DNA from: Naumannella halotolerans
GTDB lineage: Bacteria; Actinomycetota; Actinomycetes; Propionibacteriales; Propionibacteriaceae
DNA: 64,000 bases
Direction: 5' to 3'
Assembly: GCF_004364645.1 (NCBI RefSeq)
Contig: NZ_SOAW01000001.1
Location: 310,001-374,000, forward strand
Shown here: positions 23,763 through 32,785 of the stretch, piece by piece
Numbering within the stretch: position 1 is the first letter of the stretch
Layout of the letters: each line of letters begins with the position of its first letter
Position numbers and translations under genes: made by a program
The notes under the pieces: generated by a model
Seen by the model: only the letters and a program-made list of their open reading frames with translations
What the model was told of the DNA's origin: nothing
The model's database searches: none

Positions 23763-25652
23763 TCAGCGTCCGAACTCGGAGCCGAAGTCACCCTCCTCCA
23801 GCCGTGCCTTCAACAGGGTCAGGAACCGAGCGGCATCGGCACCGTCGACCACCCGGTGGTCGTAGGTCAGGTTCAGGTACATCATGTCCCGGACCGCGAT
23901 GGTCTCACCCAGGTTCGGGTCGCTGATCACCACCGGGCGCTTCACCAGCGCACCGGTGCCGAGGATGGCGACCTGCGGCTGGTTGATGATCGGGGTGTCC
24001 ATCAAGGTCCCGGCCGAACCGTAGTTGGTGATGGTGAAGGTGCCACCGGTCAGATCGTCCGGCCCGATCTTGCTGTTGCGGGTCTTCGAGGCCAGATCGC
24101 TGATGCCGCGGGCGATACCCGCGATCGACAGGTCGCCGGCGTTCTTGATCACCGGCACCATCAGGCCGCGCTCGGTGTCGACCGCGATACCCAGGTTCTC
24201 GGACTCGGAGAAGGTGATCTCGCCCGCCTCGGTGTCCACCGTCGCGTTCAGGTTCGGGTAGGTCTTCAACGCCTCGACAGCAGCCTTTGCGATGAAGGCG
24301 AGGTGGGAGATCTTGACCCCTTCGCGGGCGACGAAGTCGTCCTTGATCCGTGCCCGCAGTCGGCTGACATTGGTCAGGTCGACCTCGACGGTGGCGGTGA
24401 GCTGGGCCGAGACCTGCAGCGATTCCACCATCCGGCTGGCGATGGTCTTCCGCAGGCGCGACATCTTCTCGGTGGTCCCACGCTTCGGGCTGACCGGTGC
24501 CTCGGCCGCGGGCGCTTTGGTCTGCGGTGCCTGCTGGGGAGCAGGGGCTTCCTCGGCTGCCGGGGCCTGCTTGGCCGACTCGGCAGCAGCCAACACGTCC
24601 TGTTTGCGGATCCGGCCACCCACACCGGTGCCGGTGAGGCTGTCGAGGTCGACACCGTGCTGCTGGGCCAGCTTGCGGACCAGCGGGGTGACATAGGCGC
24701 TCGAATCGCCGCTGCTGGCACGTGGTGCCACCGCCGGCTGCTTCTCGGCCTTGGACTCGTCCTGCTTCTCGGCCTTGGGCTCGGGCTTCTCCGGCTCCGA
24801 CTCCTCCGCCTTCGGCTCGACGGTCTCACCCTCACCGTCGGTCGGGGCCGAGATCGGCTCCTGGCCGCCCTCGTCACCGGCGCCGGGATCCTCTGCGTCG
24901 TCGGCCTGCTCCTCGGTCGGCTCGTCCTTCTCCGCGGCGGGCGCGGGCTCCGGCTCGGGCGCGGACTCGGCGGCATCGGCGTCACCGATCAATCCGAGCA
25001 CACCGCCGACCTCGACCACGTCATCGGTGTCGGCCTTGATCTCCAGCAGGGTGCCGGCGACCGGGGAGGGGATCTCGGTGTCGACCTTGTCGGTGGAGAT
25101 CTCCAGCAGTGGCTCGTCGACCTCGACGGTGTCGCCGACCTCCTTCAACCACCGGGAGACGGTGCCTTCGGTGACCGACTCGCCCAGCTCGGGCAGGGTC
25201 ACCTCGGTGCCGGACTTGCCGCCGGACTTGCCCGACTTGGCGGGCTTCTCGCCGGAGTCGTCGCTGCCGGCCTCCTCGGCGGCCTCGGCCCGGTTCGGGT
25301 CGTCGGTCTGCTGGTTGGTCCGGCCCTCCTCGTCGTCGGCGACCGGCTCCTCGCCGGAGTCCTCGGACTCGTCGTCGGCGGCCGGCGCGTCGTCGTCGGA
25401 GGAGCCGCCCTCGTCGGCGTCGCCGATGATCGCCAGGACGGCACCGACCTCGACGGTGTCATCCTCATTGGCCTTGATCTCCAGCAGGGTGCCGGCGACC
25501 GGGGACGGGATCTCGGTGTCGACCTTGTCGGTCGACACCTCCACCAGTGGCTCGTCGACCTCCACGGTGTCACCGACCTGCTTCAGCCAGCGAGAAATGG
25601 TTCCTTCAGTGACGCTCTCGCCCAGTGCAGGCAACTCAACAGAGGTCGACAT
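23763..25652 (-). CDS. sucB: 2-oxoacid dehydrogenase E2 with two lipoyl domains (dihydrolipoyl succinyl/acetyltransferase)
   Basis: Core acyltransferase of the 2-oxoglutarate and/or pyruvate dehydrogenase complex. The 629 residues comprise lipoyl domain 1 (about 1-80, lipoyl Lys43 in STDKVD), an acidic linker, lipoyl domain 2 (about 149-225, Lys189), a long Glu/Pro/Ala/Lys linker, a peripheral subunit-binding domain (YVTPLVRKLAQQHGVDLDSL...GRIRKQDVL, about 325-362) and the catalytic domain ending with LTYDHRVVDGADAARFL (catalytic His599 and Asp603). The two lipoyl domains are near-duplicates. Lpd is encoded just upstream on the same strand and LipA/LipB nearby. Whether it serves pyruvate, oxoglutarate or both cannot be read from sequence. 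Confidence 0.95.
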   Translation of the reverse strand: MSTSVELPALGESVTEGTISRWLKQVGDTVEVDEPLVEVSTDKVDTEIPSPVAGTLLEIKANEDDTVEVGAVLAIIGDADEGGSSDDDAPAADDESEDSGEEPVADDEEGRTNQQTDDPNRAEAAEEAGSDDSGEKPAKSGKSGGKSGTEVTLPELGESVTEGTVSRWLKEVGDTVEVDEPLLEISTDKVDTEIPSPVAGTLLEIKADTDDVVEVGGVLGLIGDADAAESAPEPEPAPAAEKDEPTEEQADDAEDPGAGDEGGQEPISAPTDGEGETVEPKAEESEPEKPEPKAEKQDESKAEKQPAVAPRASSGDSSAYVTPLVRKLAQQHGVDLDSLTGTGVGGRIRKQDVLAAAESAKQAPAAEEAPAPQQAPQTKAPAAEAPVSPKRGTTEKMSRLRKTIASRMVESLQVSAQLTATVEVDLTNVSRLRARIKDDFVAREGVKISHLAFIAKAAVEALKTYPNLNATVDTEAGEITFSESENLGIAVDTERGLMVPVIKNAGDLSIAGIARGISDLASKTRNSKIGPDDLTGGTFTITNYGSAGTLMDTPIINQPQVAILGTGALVKRPVVISDPNLGETIAVRDMMYLNLTYDHRVVDGADAARFLTLLKARLEEGDFGSEFGR

Positions 25653-25785
25653 ATGCGCAGCAGCTCCTTCAATGGTTTAGCTCGGGGACCAGACTAGCCG
25701 TGGTTGATCGTCATCGGCACACCGCGTTGCCCGCGGTCGGCGTTCGGCGGCTCCACAGTGCTCATCGGGACAACTGCCGACGGAG

Positions 25786-27210
25786 TCAGCCATGGACGTG
25801 CAGGGGTTTGCCGGCCAGCGCCAGGTGGGCCTCTCCGAGTGCCTCACCCTGGGTCGGGTGGGCGTGGATCAGCGGGGCGACGTCCTCGGGGCAGGCCTCC
25901 CAGCCGGTGATCAACTGCGCTTCGCCGATCAGCTCGCCGACCCGGTCGCCGACCAGATGGATGCCCACCACCGGCCCGTCCTTGCGCCGGACCAGCTTCA
26001 CCTGACCGCTGGTACGCAGGATCTGCGACTTGCCGTTGCCGGCCAGGTCGTAGGTGAAGGTCTCCACCTCCCCGGCGGCCCGGGCCGCCGCCTCGCCGAG
26101 CCCGACCGAGGCGACCTCCGGGCTGGCATAGGTGACCCGGGGGATCGAGGCGTCGACCACCACCGGGGGTGCCTCGGGCAACAAACCTCGGCGGTGGGCG
26201 ATCTCCTCGGCGACGAAGATGCCGTGGGCGAAGCCGCGATGCGCCAGTTGGGGGCCGCGCACGATGTCTCCGACCGCCCACACCCCGTCGACGGTGGTGC
26301 GCAACCGTTCATCGGTGCTCACGAACCCGCTGTCCAAGCCGATGCCCACCTCGGCGAACCCGAGATCCTCGGTGACCGGTCGGCGCCCGACCGCGACCAG
26401 CAGCCGATCGGCGACGACCTTCCGGCCGCCGGCGATCAGCACCTCGACCCGGTCGCTGTCGGCCCCGACCGATTCGACTCCGCGTCCGGTGAGGACCTCG
26501 ATCCTGCGGCGGCGGAACGCTCGCTCCAGGATCGCGGAGGACTCGGGCTCCTCGGCGGCGAGCAGTCGGTCGAGTGCCTCCACGATGGTCACCTTCACCC
26601 CGAGGGAGGCATAGGCGCTGGCGAACTCGGTGCCGATCACCCCGCCGCCGAGGACGATCAGGGATTCCGGCAGGTCGGTGGCGGCCAGCAGTCCGTCGCT
26701 GTCGACGACCGAAGGGGAGTCGGTCGGCACGATCGGCAGGCTGCGGGGCGCCGATCCGGTGGCCAGGACGATCGACGGGGCCTGCAGCACCCGGTCGCCC
26801 ACGCGTACCACCGGGGTGGTCTCGGGGCCGGCTTCGAGCACACCGTGACCGAGGACGTTCTCGATCCGCCGGCTGCCGATCAGCCCGGCCAGACCCTTGT
26901 ACAACCGGGAGACGACCTGGTCGGCGTACCTGCCGATCGCGGCGGCGTCGACGGCACCGAGTTCGGCGCCGATGCCGAACCGGTCCGCCTCGCGTACCGT
27001 GTCGGCGACCTCGGCCGCATGCAGCCAGGCCTTGGTCGGGATGCAACCGCGATGCAGACAGGTGCCGCCGACCTTGTCCTGCTCGACCAGGGCCACCGAC
27101 AGGCCCAGTTCGGCGGCCCGCAGGGCACAGGCGTACCCGCCGCTGCCTGCTCCCAGCACGATCAGGTCATGGCTGGACCGGCGGTCCTCGGAGGCGGCAT
27201 CGGTGCTCAT
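25786..27210 (-). CDS. lpd: Dihydrolipoyl dehydrogenase (E3)
   Basis: FAD enzyme that reoxidises dihydrolipoyl groups of 2-oxoacid dehydrogenases and the glycine cleavage system with NAD+. The 474 residues show the FAD motif DLIVLGAGSGGYACALRAAELG, redox disulfide GGTCLHRGCIPTKAW (CxxxxC), NAD-binding block SLIVLGGGVIGTEFASAYASLG, the second FAD site GVWAVGDIVRGPQLAHRGFAHG and the C-terminal catalytic dyad HAHPTQGEALGEAHLAL (His, Glu). ATG 27210 is chosen over a longer open frame to 27549. It is transcribed toward the E2 gene with a 133-bp gap. Confidence 0.97.
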   Translation of the reverse strand: MSTDAASEDRRSSHDLIVLGAGSGGYACALRAAELGLSVALVEQDKVGGTCLHRGCIPTKAWLHAAEVADTVREADRFGIGAELGAVDAAAIGRYADQVVSRLYKGLAGLIGSRRIENVLGHGVLEAGPETTPVVRVGDRVLQAPSIVLATGSAPRSLPIVPTDSPSVVDSDGLLAATDLPESLIVLGGGVIGTEFASAYASLGVKVTIVEALDRLLAAEEPESSAILERAFRRRRIEVLTGRGVESVGADSDRVEVLIAGGRKVVADRLLVAVGRRPVTEDLGFAEVGIGLDSGFVSTDERLRTTVDGVWAVGDIVRGPQLAHRGFAHGIFVAEEIAHRRGLLPEAPPVVVDASIPRVTYASPEVASVGLGEAAARAAGEVETFTYDLAGNGKSQILRTSGQVKLVRRKDGPVVGIHLVGDRVGELIGEAQLITGWEACPEDVAPLIHAHPTQGEALGEAHLALAGKPLHVHG

Positions 27211-27277
27211 GCAACGATCTTCGCAGCCCGTTCCGAGCAGGTCGATGCTGGGTCGTCCCGATCCCGCGGCGGCGGGC

Positions 27278-27283
27278 CATAAT
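27278..27283 (+). promoter_or_regulatory. Probable -10 element of a leaderless promoter
   Basis: CATAAT lies 6 nt before ATG 27290. No ribosome-binding site is present. Confidence 0.5.
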
Positions 27284-27289
27284 TGCGCC

Positions 27290-27622
27290 ATGGGTTTGTT
27301 CAGACGGCGCCGACCGGTCGACAACCGCAGCCGTGCCGAGCGTCGCGCCGAGACCGAGGCGGCGAAGGCGCACCTGCAGGCCTTCGCTGCCAGCCGGATC
27401 GGCGTGGAGGCCTTCCTCGAACCTGCCACGGTGCTGGACCGGTTGTCGCTGTTGCTGGTCGCCGGTGACGGGGAGTCGACCCGCCGGCCGGTGCCGGACG
27501 AGGCCTGGGCCCGAAAATGGGCGGCGAGCGCATCGGTGCCGTACTTCAATGCCGAAGTCAGCGGCTATCCGCAGCGGTTGCGCGAGTACAACCGCCGACA
27601 GAAGCTTCGGCCCGAGGGCTGA
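27290..27622 (+). CDS. Conserved hypothetical actinobacterial protein
   Basis: A 110-residue soluble protein of unknown function that diverges from lpd. The N-terminus is highly basic (MGLFRRRRPVDNRSRAERRAE), the middle is helical (AKAHLQAFAASRIGVEAFLEPATVLDRLSLLLVAGDGES) and the C-terminus has TRRPVPDEAWARKWAAS followed by VPYFNAEVSGYPQRLREYNRR. That composition fits a small nucleic-acid- or ribosome-associated protein but no named family is recognised. A leaderless promoter supports that it is expressed. Confidence 0.75.
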   Translation: MGLFRRRRPVDNRSRAERRAETEAAKAHLQAFAASRIGVEAFLEPATVLDRLSLLLVAGDGESTRRPVPDEAWARKWAASASVPYFNAEVSGYPQRLREYNRRQKLRPEG

Positions 27623-27832
27623 GGGCGCTCGCGCCGACCGAACACCGCTGGTGTGGCTCCAGATCGAGATTTCGACGCGTTCCCGGCAGATCGGAGCAAC
27701 TGGAGCCAGGTCAGCGGTGCCCCTGCACCACCCCGGCTTCGCCCAGCTCTGTACCGGCTCCGGCTACGCCCAGCCCTGTCCGCGCCCAACTCTGCCCTCG
27801 ACCAGCTCTCGCTTCGACCATCGGGTACGCGA

Positions 27833-27862
27833 ACGGGGCCGGTGCCGCAGCACCGACCCCGT
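27833..27862. terminator. Hairpin terminator
   Basis: ACGGGGCCGGTGC, loop CGCA, GCACCGACCCCGT: a 13-bp stem with one mismatch, between converging genes. Confidence 0.6.
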
Positions 27863-27915
27863 CACAGGTCAAGCGACCCCGTCGCGGGTCAAGCGACCCC
27901 GTCGCAGGGCAGGGG
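27856..27915. repeat. 20-bp tandem repeat, three copies
   Basis: The unit ACCCCGTCGCGGGTCAAGCG occurs at 27856, 27876 and 27896, with the outer copies diverged. Copy 2, together with its preceding G, contains GACCC-CGTCGC-GGGTC, a small inverted repeat. Confidence 0.75.
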
Positions 27916-27943
27916 AACGACCCTGCAGGCCAGATGATCCAGG

Positions 27944-29434
27944 TCAGTCGGCCATCGACCGCGCGAGCTCGACCAGGGTGGTCACACCGAACCCGGTCCC
28001 GCCGGTTCCGATGTGCGCCTTCGCCCCGCCGGTGACGAACGCGGGTCCGGCGATGTCCAGGTGGGCCCAGGGGGTCTCACCGACGAAGTGCTCCAGGAAC
28101 GCCGCGGCGGTCAGCGCCCCACCGGCCCGGTCGCCGGTCGACTTCACATCGGCGACCTGCGAGTCGGTCAACTTGCCGCGGGCCTCCTCGGTGATCGGCA
28201 GCGGCCAGAACAGCTCACCGGCCTCGTCGGCGGCATCCATCACGGCGTCCACCAGGTTCTCCTCCGGGGACAGTACCGCGGCCACGGTGTCGCCCAGTCC
28301 GACGACGGCCGCGCCGGTCAGGGTTGCGACGTCCACCAGTGCGGTCGGCTTGTCCTCGGTCGCCCGGGCGAGTGCATCGGCCATCACCAGCCGGCCCTCG
28401 GCATCGGTGTTGCCGTTCTCGACGGTCTTGCCGCCGTAGATCGTCAACACGTCACTGGGCCGGTACGACGATCCCGACGGCATGTTCTCCGCGCAGGCGG
28501 CGTAGGCGATCACATTCACTTTCAGGCCCAGGTCGGCGATCGTGCGTACCGCGGCCAGCACCGCTGCCGCGCCGGCCATGTCGCACTTCATGGTGTACAT
28601 CCCCTCCACCGGCTTCAGGTCCAGGCCGCCGGAGTCGAAGGTGATGCCCTTGCCGACCAGGGCCAGGGTCTGGGTGGCCCCCCGGGGTGAATAGGCGACC
28701 CGGATCAGCCGGGGGCCACGGGCCGAGCCGCCACCGACCGCGGTCAGCCCGCCGTACCCGCCGGCGGCGAGCTGCTTGTCGTCGAGGACGTCGACGGTGA
28801 GCTTGGCTCCCTTGGCCAGTTCCTTGGCCTCGGCGGCGAAGGTCTCGGGGTAGAGCAGGTTGGCCGGGGTGTTCACCCACTCGCGGGCGCGGGCGACGCC
28901 GGTGGCCAGGGTGGTCGCCTCGGTGACGGCCTCGGCCGCCCCTCGTCCGGAGCCGACCAGGGAGATGGAGGCAACCGCGGCAGGCTTCTCGTTCGCGCTG
29001 ATCGGCCGGAAGGTGTAGGCCCCGAGCAGAGCGCCCTCGGCGATCGCCCGGATGTCGGCCGGATCACTGCTCGGCAATGCCAGGACCAGGTCCAGTGGAT
29101 CGCTGCCGGCCAGTCCGGCGGCGGTACGCACCGCGACACCGGCCGCCCGTCGCAGGTCGTAGTCGTCGGAGTCCTCCTCGCCGAGACCGACCACCACCAC
29201 CCGTACCCCGTCACCGGGCAGCACCGTGGTCTGCTCGAGCTTGCCGGTGACGCCCAGCGCCGCGGCAAAGGCCTGCGGACCGCCGAAGCCCTTGCCGAAG
29301 GTCTTCGCCAGCGCATCGGGCAGACCGAGCAACGTCAGACCGTCCGGGCCGGTTCTGGCGCCGATGATCAACACGTCGAGCTGTTTGGGGGCAGCCTTCA
29401 CCAATTCGATCGAGGGCAGGGTGGGCACGGGCAT
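27944..29434 (-). CDS. pepA: Leucyl aminopeptidase (M17)
   Basis: Hexameric two-zinc (or Mn) aminopeptidase that trims N-terminal residues in the cytoplasm. The 496 residues hold an N-terminal macro-like domain and the catalytic domain with [17 protein letters not shown] (metal Lys, Asp), [15 protein letters not shown] (Asp), the signature [14 protein letters not shown] (Asp, Glu, Arg) and [14 protein letters not shown]. The start ATG 29434 follows AGGACC. It diverges from gcvT across 81 bp, an arrangement conserved with lpd and sucB in actinomycetes. Confidence 0.96.
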   Translation of the reverse strand: MPVPTLPSIELVKAAPKQLDVLIIGARTGPDGLTLLGLPDALAKTFGKGFGGPQAFAAALGVTGKLEQTTVLPGDGVRVVVVGLGEEDSDDYDLRRAAGVAVRTAAGLAGSDPLDLVLALPSSDPADIRAIAEGALLGAYTFRPISANEKPAAVASISLVGSGRGAAEAVTEATTLATGVARAREWVNTPANLLYPETFAAEAKELAKGAKLTVDVLDDKQLAAGGYGGLTAVGGGSARGPRLIRVAYSPRGATQTLALVGKGITFDSGGLDLKPVEGMYTMKCDMAGAAAVLAAVRTIADLGLKVNVIAYAACAENMPSGSSYRPSDVLTIYGGKTVENGNTDAEGRLVMADALARATEDKPTALVDVATLTGAAVVGLGDTVAAVLSPEENLVDAVMDAADEAGELFWPLPITEEARGKLTDSQVADVKSTGDRAGGALTAAAFLEHFVGETPWAHLDIAGPAFVTGGAKAHIGTGGTGFGVTTLVELARSMAD

Positions 29435-29501
29435 CGAGGTCCTTCCTCAGGGTTGTCGACGGCGCGGGATCACTTTTCGGCCCGCACCGTTGCTTTCAGG
29501 C

Positions 29502-29507
29502 TAACGT
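29502..29507 (+). promoter_or_regulatory. Probable -10 element for gcvT
   Basis: TAACGT lies 8 nt before ATG 29516. No glycine riboswitch-like structure fits in the 81-bp gap. Confidence 0.45.
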
Positions 29508-29515
29508 GTGGGCCC

Positions 29516-30634
29516 ATGAGCGCGCCCACCGATGCCGACCGTTCCGAGCCCGAACTGCTCACCTCCCCGCTGCATCAGCGACACGTCGAGGCCGGGGCGA
29601 AATTCGCCGAGTTCGGCGGTTGGAGCATGCCGCTGGAGTACAGCGGGGTCGTCGCCGAGCACAAGGCGGTCCGCGAGGTGGTGGGTGTCTTCGACGTCAG
29701 CCACCTCGGCAAGGCGACGGTGATCGGGCCCGGCGCGGTGGAGTTCGTGAACCGCTGCCTGACCAACGATCTGGGCAAGATCGGGCCGGGCCAGGCCCAG
29801 TACACGCTGCTGTGCACCCCTGACGGGGGAGTCGTCGACGACCTGATCGCCTACCTGCGCTCGCCCGAGGAGATCTTCCTGATCCCGAACGCGGCGAACA
29901 CCGCCGAGGTGGTCCGGGTGCTCAGTGAAGCCGCGCCGGCGGAGATCACGGTCACCGACCAGCACCGCAACTTCGCGGTGATCGCGGTTCAGGGCCCGAA
30001 GTCCGACGAGGTGCTGCAGGCGGTCGGCCTGCCGACCGGGCACGATTACATGTCCTGGGAGTCGGCTGATTTCGACGGCACCGAATTGACGGTCTGTCGG
30101 ACCGGTTACACCGGTGAGCGCGGGTACGAGCTGGTGGTCCCGGCCGCCGAGGCGGTCAAGGTCTGGGATGCGATCATCACCGCCGGAGAACCGTTCGGGC
30201 TGCTGCCTGCCGGCCTCGGCGCCCGGGACACCCTGCGGACCGAGATGGGATACCCGCTGCACGGTCAGGATCTCAGCCCCGAGATCTCACCGGTGCAGGC
30301 ACGGGTCGGCTGGGCGGTCGGCTGGAAGAAGCCGGAATTCATCGGCCATGCCGCGCTGCGGGCCGAGAAGGAGGCAGGACCGCAACGGGTGTTGCGCGGT
30401 CTGCGGGCGCTCGGACGGGGGATTCCCCGACCCGGTATGCACGTACTCGATGCCGATGCTCAGGTGATCGGTACGGTCACTTCCGGCACCTTCTCGCCGA
30501 CCCTGCGGACCGGCATCGGACTGGCCCTGATCGACGCCGCCGTGACCGAGGGGCAGGTCGGTGTCGACATCCGCGGACGGACCGCCGAGTTCGAGATCAC
30601 CAAACCGCCGTTCGTGGAGCCGTCGGTCCGCTGA
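29516..30634 (+). CDS. gcvT: Aminomethyltransferase, glycine cleavage T-protein
   Basis: Transfers the aminomethyl carbon of glycine from lipoyl-GcvH to tetrahydrofolate and releases NH3. The 372 residues show [38 protein letters not shown] (folate-binding start), [28 protein letters not shown] (catalytic Asp), [42 protein letters not shown] and the C-terminal [20 protein letters not shown]. GcvP and GcvH are not in the window; Lpd (L-protein) and lipoate synthesis are nearby. Apparently leaderless. Confidence 0.96.
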   Translation: MSAPTDADRSEPELLTSPLHQRHVEAGAKFAEFGGWSMPLEYSGVVAEHKAVREVVGVFDVSHLGKATVIGPGAVEFVNRCLTNDLGKIGPGQAQYTLLCTPDGGVVDDLIAYLRSPEEIFLIPNAANTAEVVRVLSEAAPAEITVTDQHRNFAVIAVQGPKSDEVLQAVGLPTGHDYMSWESADFDGTELTVCRTGYTGERGYELVVPAAEAVKVWDAIITAGEPFGLLPAGLGARDTLRTEMGYPLHGQDLSPEISPVQARVGWAVGWKKPEFIGHAALRAEKEAGPQRVLRGLRALGRGIPRPGMHVLDADAQVIGTVTSGTFSPTLRTGIGLALIDAAVTEGQVGVDIRGRTAEFEITKPPFVEPSVR

Positions 30635-30739
30635 CCCGTCCGGCGAGGACTGGACGCGCGGCGCCGGGGAACGCGTCGGCCTGATCGGTGAGTCTGGGTA
30701 CGGGTCCAGCAACAACGGGCCGTCGACTGCGGTCTCGGC

Positions 30740-31456
30740 TCAGATCTTCTCGCCGCGCTTGACCTCCGGCGGCGGCATCCGCAGGCGGCGGATCTGCATC
30801 GCCCGGTTCACGCCGTAGAACAGCAGTCCCTTCGGGGTGCTGCGCGGCATCCGTACCGCCAGCAATGCCTTGAACCGGCGCCAGGCGAGCCAGAAGTCCA
30901 GCAGTGACAGACCGAGGAACGCATACATCACGATCAGGCTGATCGTGGAGGCCGCGGGCAGGGCGCTGGCCAGCATGGAACCGGCCAGCATCACCAGCAG
31001 CGCCGGCAGCAGGAACTCCATCAGGTTCCACCGGGAATCGAAGAAGTCGCGCAGCAGCTTTTTCTCCGGGGTGTTGTCGCGTTCGGCCATCTCCCGCATC
31101 CGGACCTCACGGCGCTCGGCGGTGACCTTGCGCCGGGCTTCCTTCTTGCTCAGGTTCGGTCGTGCCTTCGCGCGCCGCTCCGCCTCGGCCTCCTTCCGGG
31201 TGCGGGTGGGCCGGTTCTTCTCCCGGGTCGACCGCTCGATGCTGTCGGTCGACGATGCGGTCGTCGCTGCTGGGGTGGTCGCGCTCGTCGCGGCCGTAGC
31301 GGATTGCTTGGTCTTCGCCGCCCCGGACTCCGGCTCGGTGGAGGTGTCGACCTCGGCCCCGGTGGCCGGCGCATCGTCCCAGCGCGTTGCCCGGCGTACG
31401 TCGGCACCCGCGGCCTCGGTGCGGTCCTTGGGCTGGTAGGGGCGGAACAGTGGCAC
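30740..31456 (-). CDS. DUF3043 membrane protein
   Basis: A 238-residue actinobacterial protein with a disordered Thr/Ala/Ser-rich N-terminal third (about 1-75), a strongly basic charged segment (about 80-135: RPTRTRKEAEAERRAKARPN, RDNTPEKKLLRDFFDSRWN) that is the family hallmark, two membrane helices (about 140-185: MEFLLPALLVMLAGSMLASA, STISLIVMYAFLGLSLLDFW) and a basic cytoplasmic tail. The start GTG 31456 lies behind CAGGAGGACC; the longer open frame to 31969 is rejected. Function unknown. It is divergent from pspA and a conserved neighbour of gcvT/pepA. Confidence 0.88.
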   Translation of the reverse strand: MPLFRPYQPKDRTEAAGADVRRATRWDDAPATGAEVDTSTEPESGAAKTKQSATAATSATTPAATTASSTDSIERSTREKNRPTRTRKEAEAERRAKARPNLSKKEARRKVTAERREVRMREMAERDNTPEKKLLRDFFDSRWNLMEFLLPALLVMLAGSMLASALPAASTISLIVMYAFLGLSLLDFWLAWRRFKALLAVRMPRSTPKGLLFYGVNRAMQIRRLRMPPPEVKRGEKI

Positions 31457-31642
31457 CCGGGGTCCTCCTGATTGGGCGCGGCCGAGGGCCGCAACTCGGT
31501 GATTCACCTGATCTTCGCATCGGTGAAGCCCCCATTCTAGGACCGAGAACGGCGCCGGCCTACCCGATGCCCGGTGGTGCGCATAGGCTGGGTCCGGTAC
31601 GGGCCGTGCCCGCGGCCTGAAAACGGAAGGACCCTGCACGTA

Positions 31643-32470
31643 ATGAGCGGCGTATTCAAGCGCATGTCGATGATCTTCCGCGCCAAGGCCGACAAGGCGC
31701 TGGACAAGGCCGAGGATCCACGCGAGACCTTGGACTACTCCTACCAGCGGCAATTGGAACTGCTGCAGAAGGTGCGCCGCGGCGTTGCCGATGTGGCGAC
31801 CTCCCGGAAGCGGGTCGAACTGCAGGCCAACCAGCTGAACGGTCAGATCGACAAGCTCAACGGTCAGGCCAAGGCGGCGCTGGAGCAGGGCCGGGAGGAT
31901 CTGGCCCGCGAGGCACTCACCCGCAAGTCGGCCATCCAGCAGCAGCTGGGTGACCTGCAGACCCAGCACGCGCAGTTGCAGGGCGAGGAGGAGAAGCTGG
32001 TCGCGGCGAGTCGCCGGCTGCAGGCCAAGGTCGACGCCTTCCGTACCCGCAAGGAGACGATCAAGGCCACCTACTCCGCCGCCGAGGCTCAGACCCGGAT
32101 CAACGAGGCCTTCACCGGTATCGGCGAGGAGATGGGCGATGTCGGGCTGGCGATCCAGCGGGCCGAGGACAAGACCGCCCAGATGCAGGCCCGGGCCGGT
32201 GCGGTGGACGAGTTGATCGCCAGCGGTGCCCTGGAGGATCCCACCCAGACCGGGCAGGACGACATCTCCCGCGAGCTGGAGGCCTTGTCCTCCGGTTCCG
32301 ACGTGGAGAACCAGCTGGCCGCGATGAAGGCCGAACTCAGCGGAAGCAGCGCCAACCGCGAGGCCATCGAGGGATCGGCCCAGCAGGCGCCGCAGAGCAA
32401 CACCCAGGGGCAGCAGGTCTTCGAGGCCTACCCGACCGAGGGTGGGAGCACTCAGGAGGGTCAGCGATGA
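31643..32470 (+). CDS. pspA: PspA/IM30-family membrane-stress protein
   Basis: ESCRT-III-like coiled-coil protein that polymerises on the inner membrane surface and preserves it under envelope stress. The 275 residues begin with the amphipathic helix MSGVFKRMSMIFRAKADKAL and the EDPRETLDYSYQRQLELLQKVRRGVADVATSRKR block of the family, followed by continuous coiled coil (about 25-190) and a Ser/Gln/Gly-rich tail. ATG 31643 is used rather than upstream ATG 31574. The stop overlaps the start of a PspAA gene, the usual actinobacterial partner. Confidence 0.94.
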   Translation: MSGVFKRMSMIFRAKADKALDKAEDPRETLDYSYQRQLELLQKVRRGVADVATSRKRVELQANQLNGQIDKLNGQAKAALEQGREDLAREALTRKSAIQQQLGDLQTQHAQLQGEEEKLVAASRRLQAKVDAFRTRKETIKATYSAAEAQTRINEAFTGIGEEMGDVGLAIQRAEDKTAQMQARAGAVDELIASGALEDPTQTGQDDISRELEALSSGSDVENQLAAMKAELSGSSANREAIEGSAQQAPQSNTQGQQVFEAYPTEGGSTQEGQR

Positions 32471-32754
32471 TCGTCCGGATCGTGGGGGAGGGCCAGTTCC
32501 GTTTCCCCGACAGCACCTTCGCCCAGCTGGAACAGTTCGACGACGCGATCGAGAAGGCCGTCGCCTCGGCCGATCAGGCGGGTCTGGCCGATGCGCTGAA
32601 GTCCCTGCACGACGCGGTGATCGAAGCCTCCAGCCCGGTCGCCGACGATGAACTGGTCGAATCCGATCTGATCATCCCGGCCGCCGATGCCAGCCTCGAC
32701 GAGGTACGCGCCCTGCTCGACGAGAGCAATGACGGGCTGATCCCCAACGCCTGA
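32467..32754 (+). CDS. pspAA: PspA-associated protein PspAA
   Basis: A 95-residue protein with the PspAA signature MIVRIVGEGQFRF at the N-terminus and the C-terminal DLIIPAADASLDEVRALL. PspAA proteins accompany PspA in actinomycetes and archaea and are thought to help regulate or partner it. ATGA overlap with pspA means coupled translation. No PspC or ClgR-type regulator is adjacent, so this is a minimal PspA-PspAA unit. Confidence 0.92.
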   Translation: MIVRIVGEGQFRFPDSTFAQLEQFDDAIEKAVASADQAGLADALKSLHDAVIEASSPVADDELVESDLIIPAADASLDEVRALLDESNDGLIPNA

Positions 32755-32785
32755 GGCGCCGGACAGCGGGTGAGGCGGAAGTGCC

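Larger units (their letters stand above)
27623..27943. other. 321-bp intergenic region with hairpin and 20-bp repeats
   Basis: No convincing gene. A plus-strand open frame at 27653-27937 is Pro/Arg-rich with no ribosome site or promoter. The stretch separates the converging small gene and pepA and ends with a hairpin (27833-27862) and three 20-bp repeats (27856-27915). Confidence 0.7.

Noticed and set aside
23856-25697. Plus-strand open frame of 613 codons across the E2 gene
   Set aside because: Antisense shadow of the repetitive Glu/Ala/Pro linkers and lipoyl domains; the minus-strand protein is unambiguous.
27653-27937. 94-codon frame in the pepA downstream gap
   Set aside because: Pro/Arg/Ser-rich with no start signals, and it runs through a hairpin and tandem repeats.
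29435-29515. Glycine riboswitch for gcvT
   Set aside because: The 81-bp gap is too short and a -10 element sits 8 nt from the start codon.
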